Positions 26,638 to 35,485 are shown, numbered from the stretch's first letter. The stretch: 57,440 nucleotides of DNA from Pseudomonadota bacterium (GCA_963205115.1 CAUJHV010000060.1:1-57440), one strand, 5' to 3'. Program-made: numbers and translations. Notes: a model not told the origin generated them from the letters alone.

Positions 26638-28782
26638 ATGGCCGCTTCGCCCCCGTCGTCGCCCCGCGAAAAATCCGCCCCGCAGCGGGCGATGGAACGC
26701 ATGGGCCTGGCGCGCGACATCGACCTGCTGCTGCACCTGCCGTTGCGCTACGAGGACGAGACCCGGCTGCAGTCCATCGCCGCGCTGCACGACGGCCAGG
26801 CCGCGCAGGTCGAGGGCGTGGTGTCCGAATGCCGCGTCGAGGCGCGCGGCCGCCGCCAGCTGGTGGTGTGGATGAGCGACGACAGCGGCGCGGAACTGGT
26901 GCTGCGCTTCCTGAATTTCTATCCCAGCCAGCAGAAGACCATGGCCGCCGGGCAGCGGCTGCGCGTGCGGGGCGAGGTGCGCGTGGGCTTCCACGGCCGC
27001 GAGATGGTGCACCCGGTGGTCAAGGCCGTGGCCCCGGGCGAGTCGCTGCCGCAGGCGCTGACACCCGTCTACCCGACCACGGCGGCGCTGCCGCAGGCCT
27101 ATCTGCGCAAGGCCATCACGGCGGCACTGCAGCGCACGCGGCTGGACGAGGTGCTGCCGCCACAGGCCCTGCCGCCGGGCCTGCCCACGCTGGCCGACGC
27201 CCTGCATCTGCTGCACCAGCCGCCCCCGCGACAGCCGCTGGAGCCCCTGGAGGACCGCAGCCACCCCGCCTGGCAGCGCCTGAAATTCGAGGAGCTACTG
27301 GCCCAGCAGCTCGCGCAGGCCGATGCGCAGCGTGAGCGCGCCCTGCTGCGTGCGCCCGCGCTGCCGGCGCGCAGCGAAGCGGGCCCGGCCGGCTCGCTGC
27401 ACGCGCGGCTGCTGGCCGGCCTGCCCTTCGCACTGACCGCCGCACAAGCGCGTGTGTGCGCCGAGATCGACGCCGACCTGGCGCGCGCGCACCCCATGAA
27501 CCGGCTGCTGCAGGGCGACGTGGGCTCGGGCAAGACCGTCGTGGCCGCGCTGGCGGCCGCGCGCGCCATCGACGCCGGCTGGCAGTGCGCGTTGATGGCG
27601 CCCACCGAGATCCTGGCCGAACAGCATTTCCGCAAGCTCGTGCAGTGGCTCGAGCCGTTAGGCCTGCGCGTGGCCTGGCTGACGGGCAGCCGCAAGGGCA
27701 AGGCGCGGCAGGCGATGCTCGACCAGGTGGCCAGTGGCGAGGCGGCGCTGGTGGTCGGCACGCACGCCGTGATCCAGGACGACGTGGTCTTCGCGCGGCT
27801 GGCCCTGGCCATCGTCGACGAGCAGCACCGCTTCGGCGTCGCACAGCGCCTGGCCCTGCGCGCCAAGCTCGAGACGCAGCGGCTGGAGCCGCACCTGCTG
27901 ATGATGAGCGCCACGCCCATCCCGCGCACGCTGGCGATGACCTACTTCGCCGACCTGGACCTCAGCACCATCGACGAACTGCCGCCCGGACGCACGCCGG
28001 TGGTCACCAAGGTCTTTGCCGACAACCGCCGCGCCGACGTCATCGCCCGCATCGCCGAAGAGGCTGCGCGCGGCCGCCAGGTCTACTGGGTTTGCCCGCT
28101 GATCGAGGACAGCGCCGAACGTGCCGCATCACAGGCCGATGCCGACGAAGCCAGTGGCAAGGGGCGCAGCGCCGGCCGGCGCCAGAACCCGATGCTGGAC
28201 CTGCAGAACGCCACCGAAACCCACGCGCTCCTCAGCGCCGCACTGCCCGGCGTGATGGTGGGGCTGCTGCACGGGCGCATGCCCGCGGCGGAGAAGGCGG
28301 CCGTGATGAGCCTGTTCACCGGCGGGCAGATGTCGGTCCTGGTCGCCACCACGGTCATCGAGGTCGGCGTGGACGTGCCCAATGCCAGCCTGATGGTCAT
28401 CGAGCATGCCGAGCGCTTCGGGCTGTCGCAGCTGCACCAGCTGCGCGGCCGCGTGGGCCGCGGTGCGGTGGCCAGCGTGTGCGTGCTGATGTACACGCCG
28501 CCGCTGTCGGACACCGGCAAGGCACGCCTGCGGGCGATGGCCGAGACCACCGACGGCTTCGAGATCGCCCGGCGCGACCTGGAGATCCGCGGCCCGGGCG
28601 AATTCCTGGGCGCGCGCCAGAGCGGCGACGCGCTGCTGCGTTTTGCCGATCTGCAGCAGGACAGCGCGCTGCTCGAATGGGCCCGGCGTGTGGCGCCGCG
28701 CCTGTGGGCCGAGGAGCCGGCCGCCGCGCGGGCGCAGGTCCATCGCTGGCTGGCGACGAAGCAGGAATTCCTGAAGGCCTGA
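26638..28782 (+). CDS. recG: ATP-dependent DNA helicase RecG
   Basis: A 714-residue superfamily-2 helicase that remodels stalled replication forks and branched DNA. It has the N-terminal wedge/OB domain (about residues 15-150, LHLPLRYEDETRL), helicase motif I GDVGSGKT (K299), motif II DEQH (394-397), motif III MSATPIPRTLAM, and C-terminal motifs VATTVIEVGVDVPNA and QLHQLRGRVGRG. Length is normal. It is divergent from mrcA with only 92 bp between starts, so the two promoters must lie back to back. Confidence 0.97.
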   Translation: MAASPPSSPREKSAPQRAMERMGLARDIDLLLHLPLRYEDETRLQSIAALHDGQAAQVEGVVSECRVEARGRRQLVVWMSDDSGAELVLRFLNFYPSQQKTMAAGQRLRVRGEVRVGFHGREMVHPVVKAVAPGESLPQALTPVYPTTAALPQAYLRKAITAALQRTRLDEVLPPQALPPGLPTLADALHLLHQPPPRQPLEPLEDRSHPAWQRLKFEELLAQQLAQADAQRERALLRAPALPARSEAGPAGSLHARLLAGLPFALTAAQARVCAEIDADLARAHPMNRLLQGDVGSGKTVVAALAAARAIDAGWQCALMAPTEILAEQHFRKLVQWLEPLGLRVAWLTGSRKGKARQAMLDQVASGEAALVVGTHAVIQDDVVFARLALAIVDEQHRFGVAQRLALRAKLETQRLEPHLLMMSATPIPRTLAMTYFADLDLSTIDELPPGRTPVVTKVFADNRRADVIARIAEEAARGRQVYWVCPLIEDSAERAASQADADEASGKGRSAGRRQNPMLDLQNATETHALLSAALPGVMVGLLHGRMPAAEKAAVMSLFTGGQMSVLVATTVIEVGVDVPNASLMVIEHAERFGLSQLHQLRGRVGRGAVASVCVLMYTPPLSDTGKARLRAMAETTDGFEIARRDLEIRGPGEFLGARQSGDALLRFADLQQDSALLEWARRVAPRLWAEEPAAARAQVHRWLATKQEFLKA

Positions 28783-28823
28783 GAAGCTGTGAACGGGACC
28801 GACTGGCTCGCGTGCCAGCGGCC

Positions 28824-30155
28824 CTATTGCCGCGGCGGCAGCATCGCCGGCGCCTGCGCGAACAGATTCCACAGGCGCACGGGTGCGGCCAGCGGGTCGC
28901 TGCCGATCTGGCCGGCCAGGGCGGCCAGCGTCTGCTTGGCCGTGTCCTTGCGGCCGGCGGCCAGCTGCGCCATGCCCAGGTGCAGCTTCTGTTCGTTGGC
29001 GCGCTTGAGCCCGCCCTTGGCCACGCCCTGCTCCATCATCGCCAGACCGGCTTCGGCGGCCGCGGCCGCCCCGGCCGTGTCGGCGCTGCTGACCACGGAC
29101 CAGCCCAGGTCCACCAGTGCCGTGCCATCGGCCGCGCGGCGCGCGGCGGCCTCGGCGGAAGCCCGGTCGGCCTTGTCGGCGGCGGCGGCGCGACGCATCT
29201 GCTCGCGCAGCTTGTTGTGTTCGCCGGCCTGCGCGCCGGTGCCCAGCTGGCCTGCCGCATAGCCGTCCTCCAGCACCGCCAGCGCCTCGCCGGGCTGGCC
29301 GGCGCGCTGCGCGAGCTGCGCCATCTCGAAGCGCAGGTCACCGGCCGTCAGGTTGCCGGTGGCGCGCAACAGGCGGTAGAACTCCAGCAGCTGGCGGTCG
29401 CCCAGGCCCGGCGCGCGCGAGGCCTGCGACACCAGGTCGGACCAGTATTCCGGGCGCGGATACTGGCTGGCCAGGCGCTCCAGCGTGCGCGTGGACTCCG
29501 GGTCCTTGGTCTTGAACTGCAGGCTCAGCAGCAAACGCAGGTGGCTCTCCGGCGTGGCCCGGCCGGCCCCGTCGGCCGCCTGGACGCGGGCCATCAGCGC
29601 GGCTTTGGCGCCGGCGTCGTCGCCGCTGTCGACCTGGCTCTGGATGCGCATCACGCGCACGGCGTCGTTGGTGCCCTTGAGCGCCTCGTAGCGGGCCGAC
29701 CAGCGCAGCACGCGGGCATGGTCCTTGTCGCGCGCGGCCGAGCCCACCAAGGCTTCGACCAGCTGCAACTCCTCGGCCGGCTCGGCCTGTCCGGTGGCCA
29801 GCGCGGCTTCCAGCGAACGCAGGACCAGCGGCGCATCACCCGCACGCTGGGCCGCCACCGCACGTGTGCGCTCCAGCAGCCAGGTTTCCCAGGCGGTACG
29901 GTTGGGGACGGCCTCGGCCTCGGTCAGCTTGGCCAGCGACTCGCGGGCCTTGCCTTCGCCCAGCAGGGTCTGCGCCGCCTGTATCGGCGTGGCAAATTCC
30001 GGGCGCACGGTCTTGCCGGGCGCCGATGCGGCAGCGGCGGGTGCCGAGGCCGCGGTGGGCTGCGCCAGCAGGGCAGCCGGGGCGCCCAGGCCGAGGGCCA
30101 GGACCACCGCCGGCCACAGGCGGTTGGCGGAGAGGGGCTTGATGGGTCGGGTCAT
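28824..30155 (-). CDS. Exported TPR-like repeat protein
   Basis: A 443-residue protein with a signal peptide (ANRLWPAVVLALGLGAPAALLAQ) and a long all-helical, Ala/Leu/Glu-rich body typical of tetratricopeptide solenoids. Repeating units recur about every 34-40 residues from residue 55 to 440. It has no enzymatic motif and no Cys in the mature part. It probably acts as a periplasmic or outer-membrane-associated scaffold; partner unknown. It is convergent with recG, 41 bp away. The ATG at 30155 was chosen because the signal peptide follows shortly after. Confidence 0.72.
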   Translation of the reverse strand: MTRPIKPLSANRLWPAVVLALGLGAPAALLAQPTAASAPAAAASAPGKTVRPEFATPIQAAQTLLGEGKARESLAKLTEAEAVPNRTAWETWLLERTRAVAAQRAGDAPLVLRSLEAALATGQAEPAEELQLVEALVGSAARDKDHARVLRWSARYEALKGTNDAVRVMRIQSQVDSGDDAGAKAALMARVQAADGAGRATPESHLRLLLSLQFKTKDPESTRTLERLASQYPRPEYWSDLVSQASRAPGLGDRQLLEFYRLLRATGNLTAGDLRFEMAQLAQRAGQPGEALAVLEDGYAAGQLGTGAQAGEHNKLREQMRRAAAADKADRASAEAAARRAADGTALVDLGWSVVSSADTAGAAAAAEAGLAMMEQGVAKGGLKRANEQKLHLGMAQLAAGRKDTAKQTLAALAGQIGSDPLAAPVRLWNLFAQAPAMLPPRQ

Positions 30156-30323
30156 GGCAGGCAGGGGCGCGAAGGCCTCGGGTCTCGCTGAAGGCCGCGA
30201 GCATAACCAAGGCGCCGTCGCGCGCCACACGCCCTCTTCCTGAGTCCGGGTACGGGGCCGGTACGCGCCAGCCGCCCTACCCTGGCGCGCGGGCACGCGC
30301 CGCCTTGCGGCATCATCACCGCC

Positions 30324-31640
30324 ATGAACGCCACCTCCGTTTTCCGGCTGCCGCGGCTTCTGCTGCCGCGTGCCGACATCGACCTGCAGCGCTGGTGCGT
30401 GATCGCCTGCGACCAGTACACCAGCGAGCCCGGTTACTGGGCGCGCGTGGCCGAGGCCGTTGGCGATGCGCCGTCCACGCTGTCACTGATCTACCCCGAG
30501 GTCTTTCTCGCCGCGCCCGACAAGCCGGCGCGCATCGCCCGCATCCAGGCCGCCATGCGCCGCACGCTGGCCGAAGGCCTGCTGCGTGCACACGACGGCG
30601 CGGTGCTGGTTGAGCGCCACCTGCCCGACGGCCGCGTGCGCCGCGGGCTGATGCTCGAGCTGGACCTGGAGCACTACGACTACTCGGCGGGCTCGGCCAG
30701 CCTGATCCGGCCGACCGAAGGCACCATCGTCGAGCGCCTGGCGCCGCGCGTGGAGGTGCGGCTGGAGGCCGAGCTCGAACTGCCGCACATCCTGGTGCTG
30801 ATCGACGACCCGCAGGGCACGGTGATCGAGCCGCTGCTGGCGGCGCGCGAGCGGCTGCGTCCGCTGTACGACACGCCGCTGATGGCCGGTGGCGGCCGTG
30901 TGCGCGGCCACGCGCTGGACGCGCCGTTGCAGGCGCAGGCCGTGCGCGCGCTGCAGGCCCTGGGCGACGGCGCGGCCTTTGCCGCCCGCCACGGCCTGCC
31001 GCCGTCGACACCGCCGCTGCAGTTTGCGATGGGCGACGGCAACCATTCGCTGGCCACCGCCAAGGCCTGCTGGGAGCGCATCAAATCGACCGTTGGCCCT
31101 GACCACCCGGCGCGCTGGGCGCTGGTGGAGGTGGAAAACATCCACGACCCGGCCCTGGCGTTTTCGCCCATCCACCGCCTGCTGCTGGGCGTGAAGGGCG
31201 ACGTCCGCCAGGCGCTTCAGGCTCGCTTCGGCGCGCAGCTGCGCTTGATCGAGCAGCCTGACGCCGCTGCGATGCGCGCCGCACTCGCCGCCCTGCCCCG
31301 CTCGATGCACGCCGCGGGCCTGGTGCAGCCGGGCGGGCGCTGCGCGCTGGTGGTCGTGGATACACCGACCGAATCGCTGGACGTGGCCACCTTCCAGGGA
31401 TTCGTCGATGCGCTGATCGCGCAGGGCGGCGCACACGAGGTCGACTACGTGCACGGCGACGAGGCGCTCGCGCAGCTGGCGTCCGCCGACGGCTGCGCCG
31501 GCCTGCACCTGGCCACCATCGGCAAGAGCGAACTCATCGGCCGTGTGGCCCGCGACGGCCCGCTGCCGCGCAAGAGTTTTTCGATGGGCGAGGCCGACGA
31601 AAAACGCTTCTACCTCGAGGCGCGGCGCATCCGTCCTTGA
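30324..31640 (+). CDS. DUF1015 family protein
   Basis: A 438-residue soluble protein of the DUF1015 family. The characteristic block FAMGDGNHSLATAKACWE is at about residues 234-251, and the N-terminal VIACDQYTSEPGYW block at about 28-41. Members occur next to amino-acid or energy metabolism genes, but the reaction is not established to my knowledge. It stands alone between two minus-strand genes, and the 168-bp upstream gap holds its promoter. Confidence 0.85.
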   Translation: MNATSVFRLPRLLLPRADIDLQRWCVIACDQYTSEPGYWARVAEAVGDAPSTLSLIYPEVFLAAPDKPARIARIQAAMRRTLAEGLLRAHDGAVLVERHLPDGRVRRGLMLELDLEHYDYSAGSASLIRPTEGTIVERLAPRVEVRLEAELELPHILVLIDDPQGTVIEPLLAARERLRPLYDTPLMAGGGRVRGHALDAPLQAQAVRALQALGDGAAFAARHGLPPSTPPLQFAMGDGNHSLATAKACWERIKSTVGPDHPARWALVEVENIHDPALAFSPIHRLLLGVKGDVRQALQARFGAQLRLIEQPDAAAMRAALAALPRSMHAAGLVQPGGRCALVVVDTPTESLDVATFQGFVDALIAQGGAHEVDYVHGDEALAQLASADGCAGLHLATIGKSELIGRVARDGPLPRKSFSMGEADEKRFYLEARRIRP

Positions 31641-31651
31641 GTTACGGGGCC

Positions 31652-31680
31652 GGCCAAGGGCCTGTGCGCGGGTCTTGGCC
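31652..31680. terminator. Hairpin between convergent DUF1015 and badI genes
   Basis: GGCCAAG (31652-31658) pairs perfectly with CTTGGCC (31674-31680) across a 15-base loop, twelve bases after the DUF1015 stop. It lies in a 219-bp convergent gap. No T run follows, so terminator function is tentative. I see nothing else in the gap. Confidence 0.3.
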
Positions 31681-31859
31681 GCGCTTTCGTGCGGGGCGCC
31701 GTGGCCATCGCCGGGCCGAGGCGCCACGCGCCAGCGCCGTGACGCGCCTGCAGTCGGCACGGGCGTTCGCGCTGCGGGAGGGCCAGCGCCGCTTCGGCCG
31801 CCACGGCCACGCCCCACCCGGCTGGCGCCAAGTGGGCTGCGGGTGCCGCAGGTCAGCGA

Positions 31860-32642
31860 CTACTTCGCGAACTTGCGGAATTCGGGCTTGCGCTTGTCTT
31901 TCAGCGCCGCCACGCCCTCGCGCGATTCGTCGGTGTCGTAGTACAGCTTCAGCGCATACATGCCCATGCCGGCGATGCCCGCCTGGTGCGCGGTGTCCAT
32001 GTTGAAGCTGCGCTTGGCAATCGCGATGGCCGTGGGGCTGCGCTCGCAGATGGTCTCGGCCCACTCCTGCACGGTGGCGTCGAGCTGTTCCGGCGGCACG
32101 CAGATATTCGCCAGGCCCATCGCCACCGCCTCGGCACCCGAGTAGCGCTTGTTCAGGTACCAGATCTCGCGCGCCTTCTTCTCGCCCACCACGCGGGCCA
32201 GGAAGGCCGTGCCGTAACCCGGATCGACCGAGCCCATCTTCGGGCCGACCTGGCCGAAGACGGCCTTCTCCGAGCAGATGGTCAGGTCGCAGATCGTGCA
32301 CAGCACGTTGCCGCCGCCGATGGCAAAACCCTGCACGCGGGCGATCACCGGCTTGGGCACGTTGCGGATGGCGTCGTGCAGCTCTTCCATCGGCAGGCCG
32401 ATGGTGCCGCGGCCGTCGTAGTTGCCGTCGTGTGCCGATTGGTCGCCGCCGGTGCAGAAGGCTCGTTCGCCGGCGCCGGCCAGCACGATGCAGCCCACCT
32501 CGCGGTCGTAGCCCGCCTTGTTCAGCGCCTTGATCAACTCGTCGCAGGTGGTGCCGCGAAAGGCATTCATCTTCTCCGGGCGGTTGATGGTGATCCAGGC
32601 CACGCCGTTGCGGATCTCGTAGAGGATGTCTTCAAACTTCAT
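31860..32642 (-). CDS. badI: 2-ketocyclohexanecarboxyl-CoA hydrolase
   Basis: A 260-residue crotonase-fold enzyme that hydrolytically opens the ring of 2-ketocyclohexane-1-carboxyl-CoA to give pimelyl-CoA. It closely follows the Rhodopseudomonas BadI sequence as I recall it: NRPEKMNAFRGTTCDELIKA, AFCTGGDQSAHDGNYDGRG, QVGPKMGSVDPGYGTAFLAR and the C-terminal YALKLYYDTDESREGV. It is also related to MenB, but the TGGDQSAHDG stretch and the badH neighbour favour BadI. GGAGA lies upstream of the ATG at 32642. It follows badH after 149 bp containing a symmetric hairpin element. Confidence 0.93.
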   Translation of the reverse strand: MKFEDILYEIRNGVAWITINRPEKMNAFRGTTCDELIKALNKAGYDREVGCIVLAGAGERAFCTGGDQSAHDGNYDGRGTIGLPMEELHDAIRNVPKPVIARVQGFAIGGGNVLCTICDLTICSEKAVFGQVGPKMGSVDPGYGTAFLARVVGEKKAREIWYLNKRYSGAEAVAMGLANICVPPEQLDATVQEWAETICERSPTAIAIAKRSFNMDTAHQAGIAGMGMYALKLYYDTDESREGVAALKDKRKPEFRKFAK

Positions 32643-32694
32643 GTGATTCTCCAAAGTTCAAACGGTGCGACGGGTGGTGCAGCCGCCGTCGCGA

Positions 32695-32768
32695 GCGGGC
32701 CGAGGTTGCGTCGAGCAGCGCAGCCGTACACCCGTACGGCGAGCAGCGCAGGCGCAAGATCGGCCCGC
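32695..32768. repeat. 74-bp symmetric hairpin element between badH and badI
   Basis: Perfectly symmetric around 32731.5. The pairs are GCGGGCCGA (32695-32703) with TCGGCCCGC (32760-32768), TTGCG (32706-32710) with CGCAA (32753-32757), and GCCGTAC (32723-32729) with GTACGGC (32734-32740). The two internal-loop sides carry the direct repeat GAGCAGCGCAG. It resembles a mobile intergenic palindrome and could act as an mRNA stabiliser or partial terminator within the badHI transcript. Confidence 0.6.
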
Positions 32769-32791
32769 GCAGCAGGCGGATGCGCCGCCCG

Positions 32792-33559
32792 TCAGCCGTT
32801 CATGGTCAGGCCGCCGGACACACTCAGGACTTGGCCCGTGACGTAGGCCGCGTCGTCGCTGGCAAAAAACAGCACCGCGCCGGGCAGGTCGTCCGGCTGG
32901 CCGATGCGGCCCAGCGGAATCGATCGCGTGAAGGCTTCCATCAGCTTCTCCGGGTTGCCCGCGCCTTGTTTGTAATCCTCGAACAGCGCGGTGGCCGTCG
33001 GCCCCGGGCAGACCACGTTGACGGTGATGCCGTGGCGCGCGTGTTCGCGGGCGATGGTCTTGGAGAAGGCCACCAGGCCGCCCTTGCAGGCCGCGTAGAC
33101 CGCCTCGCCCGACGAGCCCACACGGGCCGCGTCCGAGGAGATGTTGACGATGCGGCCCTGCTTGCGCGCGGCCATGCCGGGCAGCACCGCGTGGTGCATG
33201 TGCAGCGCGCCGGTCAGGTTGATGGCGATCAGCCGGTCCCACTGCACCGGCTCCGTCTTGGTGAAGGGCTTGAAGACATCCCAGCCCGCGTTGTTGACCA
33301 GCACGTCGATGGGGCCGAGTTGCGCCTCGGTCGCAGCGACGGCGGCATTCACGCTGTCGCGGTCGGTGATGTCGCACAGGAAGGCCTGCGCGCGGCCGCC
33401 TTCGGCACGGATCGCGGCCGCCACGGTCTCAGCGGCGTCGAGCTTCAGGTCGAACACCGCCACGCGCGCGCCCTCGGCGCCGAAGCGCCGGCACGTGGCG
33501 CCGCCGATGCCGCCACCGCCGCCGGTGACCACCACGGTTTTGTCCTGGAAGCGAGTCAT
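32792..33559 (-). CDS. badH: 2-hydroxycyclohexanecarboxyl-CoA dehydrogenase
   Basis: A 255-residue short-chain dehydrogenase with TGGGGGIGGATCRRF (NAD-binding glycine motif, residues about 12-26), NNAGWDVFKPFTKTEP (about 88-103), and the catalytic Ser141 region with YAACK (Tyr/Lys). It oxidises 2-hydroxycyclohexane-1-carboxyl-CoA to the 2-keto compound, which BadI then cleaves. The NNAGWD(V/I)FKPFTKTEP and SVSGGLTMNG stretches match Rhodopseudomonas BadH as I recall it. Other pathway genes (aliA, aliB, badK) are not in the window. It is preceded by a promoter with a candidate repressor site. Confidence 0.92.
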   Translation of the reverse strand: MTRFQDKTVVVTGGGGGIGGATCRRFGAEGARVAVFDLKLDAAETVAAAIRAEGGRAQAFLCDITDRDSVNAAVAATEAQLGPIDVLVNNAGWDVFKPFTKTEPVQWDRLIAINLTGALHMHHAVLPGMAARKQGRIVNISSDAARVGSSGEAVYAACKGGLVAFSKTIAREHARHGITVNVVCPGPTATALFEDYKQGAGNPEKLMEAFTRSIPLGRIGQPDDLPGAVLFFASDDAAYVTGQVLSVSGGLTMNG

Positions 33560-33621
33560 GAGGTTCCTTTCGATGAGAGCCGGGGGAGCCGGTGCGGCGG
33601 TCTGTTCGACGCGGTCGTTAA

Positions 33622-33654
33622 GTCAATATGTTGACGAAAGGATAGCTGCATCAA
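33622..33654 (-). promoter_or_regulatory. badH promoter with palindromic operator over -10
   Basis: On the minus strand TTGATG (33649-33654) and CATATT (33625-33630) are separated by 18 bases, a plausible sigma-70 -35/-10 pair. The inverted repeat GTCAA-TATG-TTGAC (33622-33635) covers the -10. In Rhodopseudomonas the badHI-aliAB-badK operon is repressed by the MarR protein BadR, so a repressor site here is expected. No badR gene adjoins. This is the only gene-free stretch over 300 bp (33560-33875). Confidence 0.45.
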
Positions 33655-33808
33655 AATGCCGGCACAAGCGCCGGCATCCGCCCGAACGCCATGGATAACC
33701 CTTAATACACGACGCATAGTGCAGATTTCAGGCCGACCGACGCCACCGGTCCGGCCAGCGTCGGCGGCGGACGTTATGACAATAGGTTGCATGAACAGGA
33801 TCAACAGC

Positions 33809-33843
33809 GGCCTCCGCGGCGCCGTGCCGCACGGCGGGAGGCC
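33809..33843 (+). promoter_or_regulatory. Hairpin in the oxyR 5' leader
   Basis: GGCCTCC (33809-33815) pairs with GGAGGCC (33837-33843), and CGCCGTG (33820-33826) with CACGGCG (33830-33836) around a CCG loop, leaving a 4-base bulge. It ends 32 bases before the oxyR start. It may affect oxyR translation or read-through; no T run follows. Confidence 0.35.
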
Positions 33844-33875
33844 GCAGCCGCGGGCGCGCTGTGGACAATCGCGCC

Positions 33876-34796
33876 ATGACCCTGACCGAACTGCGCTACA
33901 TCGTGGCCGTCGCGCGCGAGCGGCACTTCGGCCGCGCCGCGGAAGCCTGCTTCGTCTCCCAGCCCACGCTCAGCGTGGCCATCAAGAAGCTCGAGGAAGA
34001 ACTGGACGTCAAGCTCTTCGAGCGCGGCGGCAGCGAGGTCAGCCTCACGCCGCTGGGCGAGCAGATCGTGCGCCAGGCGCAGGTGGTGATCGAACAGGCC
34101 GGCGCCATCAAGGAGATCGCCAAGAGCGGCAAGGACCCGCTGACCGGCCCGCTGCGCCTGGGCATCATCTACACGATCGGCCCCTACCTGCTGCCGGACC
34201 TGGTGAAGAACACCATCGAGCAGACGCCGCAGATGCCACTGATGCTGCAGGAGAACTTCACCATCAAGCTGCTGGAGATGCTGCGCACCGGCGAGCTGGA
34301 CTGCGCCATCATGGCCGAGCCCTTCCCCGACACCGGGCTGGCCGTCGCGCCGCTGTACGACGAGCCCTTCATGGTGGCCGTGCCGCGCACCCACGCGCTG
34401 GCCAAGCGCAAGCAGGTCAGCAGCGAGGAGATCAAGGCCGAGACCATGCTGCTGCTGGGCACGGGCCACTGCTTCCGTGACCACGTGCTGGAGGTCTGCC
34501 CGGAGTTCGCGCGCTTTTCCAGCGACGCCGAGGGCATCCGCAAGAGCTTCGAAGGCAGCTCGCTGGAGACCATCCGGCACATGGTGGCCTCGGGCATGGG
34601 CATCACCGTGGTGCCGCAGCTCAGCGTGCCGGCAGACCCGCAGCCGCATGTGGCCTACCTGAAGTTCACGCCGCCGGCGCCCTCGCGCCGCGTCGTGCTG
34701 GCCTGGCGGCGCAGCTTCCCGCGCTACGAGGCGATCGCCGCGCTGCGCAATGCGGTCTACGCCTGCACGCTGGGCGGCGTCAAACGTCTGACCTGA
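33876..34796 (+). CDS. oxyR: Hydrogen peroxide-sensing LysR regulator OxyR
   Basis: A 306-residue LysR-type regulator with an N-terminal helix-turn-helix (residues about 4-62, HFGRAAEACFVSQPTLSVAI). The two redox cysteines fall at Cys199 and Cys208 in GHCFRDHVLEVC, exactly the positions and context of E. coli OxyR, so peroxide sensing by disulfide formation is expected. It activates or represses peroxide-defence genes. In many beta-proteobacteria oxyR lies next to recG; here five other genes intervene. The ATG at 33876 gives the canonical MTLTELRY start. Confidence 0.95.
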   Translation: MTLTELRYIVAVARERHFGRAAEACFVSQPTLSVAIKKLEEELDVKLFERGGSEVSLTPLGEQIVRQAQVVIEQAGAIKEIAKSGKDPLTGPLRLGIIYTIGPYLLPDLVKNTIEQTPQMPLMLQENFTIKLLEMLRTGELDCAIMAEPFPDTGLAVAPLYDEPFMVAVPRTHALAKRKQVSSEEIKAETMLLLGTGHCFRDHVLEVCPEFARFSSDAEGIRKSFEGSSLETIRHMVASGMGITVVPQLSVPADPQPHVAYLKFTPPAPSRRVVLAWRRSFPRYEAIAALRNAVYACTLGGVKRLT

Positions 34797-35008
34797 GCGC
34801 CAGCGGCGTCGTCGCCCCGCACGCGCTTGCCGGGCCGTCTCGCGGCCGCCACAAACCCCTTGCACCGTCGATTCCGGCCGCGCGCGGAAGGCCGTCACCC
34901 GCGCCGTGGCCGCGCGGCAACAGCCTCGGCAGGGCTTGACCGCGCTCAATATCGGCCGACCTGCCGGTGACAACGTGATGCCTGACCCATCACCACACGG
35001 AGGACACC

Positions 35009-35485
35009 ATGACGACGATGCGCCACCTGAAGATCGGTCTGCTGCTGGGCTTCGCAGCAGCGGGTGCGCTGGCGGCCGAGACCGCCTATGACTTCACCGT
35101 CTGCACCACGAGCAAGCGCGTGATGCTGGAGGCCAATGCCGACATCGTGGCCTTCGGTGTCGAGAACTGGGGCACCGTGGCCAGCAGCAGCACCAAGCTC
35201 TTCGAGCAGGCCAGCACCCACTGCGTGGGCGCACTGCGCATCGTCGGCGGCAAGCCCGTCGGCAAGGGCATGTGCAAGTGGGCATTCGTGGGCGGCGATT
35301 CCGGCGTCGGCGAGTGGGAATACCCGCTCAACGGCGAGCCGACCTGGAACTGGCTGGCCGGCAGCGGCAAGCTCAAGGGCGTGACCGGCAAGGGCACCTT
35401 CAAGGAAGTGTTCAGCGCGCCGATCAGCGACCCCGCCATGAGTGGCGGCTGCCGCCGCGACTGGGGCACGATCAACCTGCCGTGA
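35009..35485 (+). CDS. Secreted protein of unknown function
   Basis: A 158-residue protein with signal peptide (MTTMRHLKIGLLLGFAAAGALAA) and a strong GGAGG ribosome binding site. The mature part contains four Cys (CTTSK, THCVGAL, GMCKW, GGCRR), enough for two disulfides, and ends in a Gly-rich stretch GSGKLKGVTGKGTFKEVF typical of small secreted beta-barrel folds. I do not recognise the family. It stands alone between oxyR and the alpha-2-macroglobulin gene. Confidence 0.7.
   Translation: MTTMRHLKIGLLLGFAAAGALAAETAYDFTVCTTSKRVMLEANADIVAFGVENWGTVASSSTKLFEQASTHCVGALRIVGGKPVGKGMCKWAFVGGDSGVGEWEYPLNGEPTWNWLAGSGKLKGVTGKGTFKEVFSAPISDPAMSGGCRRDWGTINLP

Noticed and set aside
33556..33804. 82-codon minus-strand frame ending in an ATGA-like overlap with badH
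   Set aside because: It spans the badH promoter and operator candidates and has no family features; the overlap is probably accidental.
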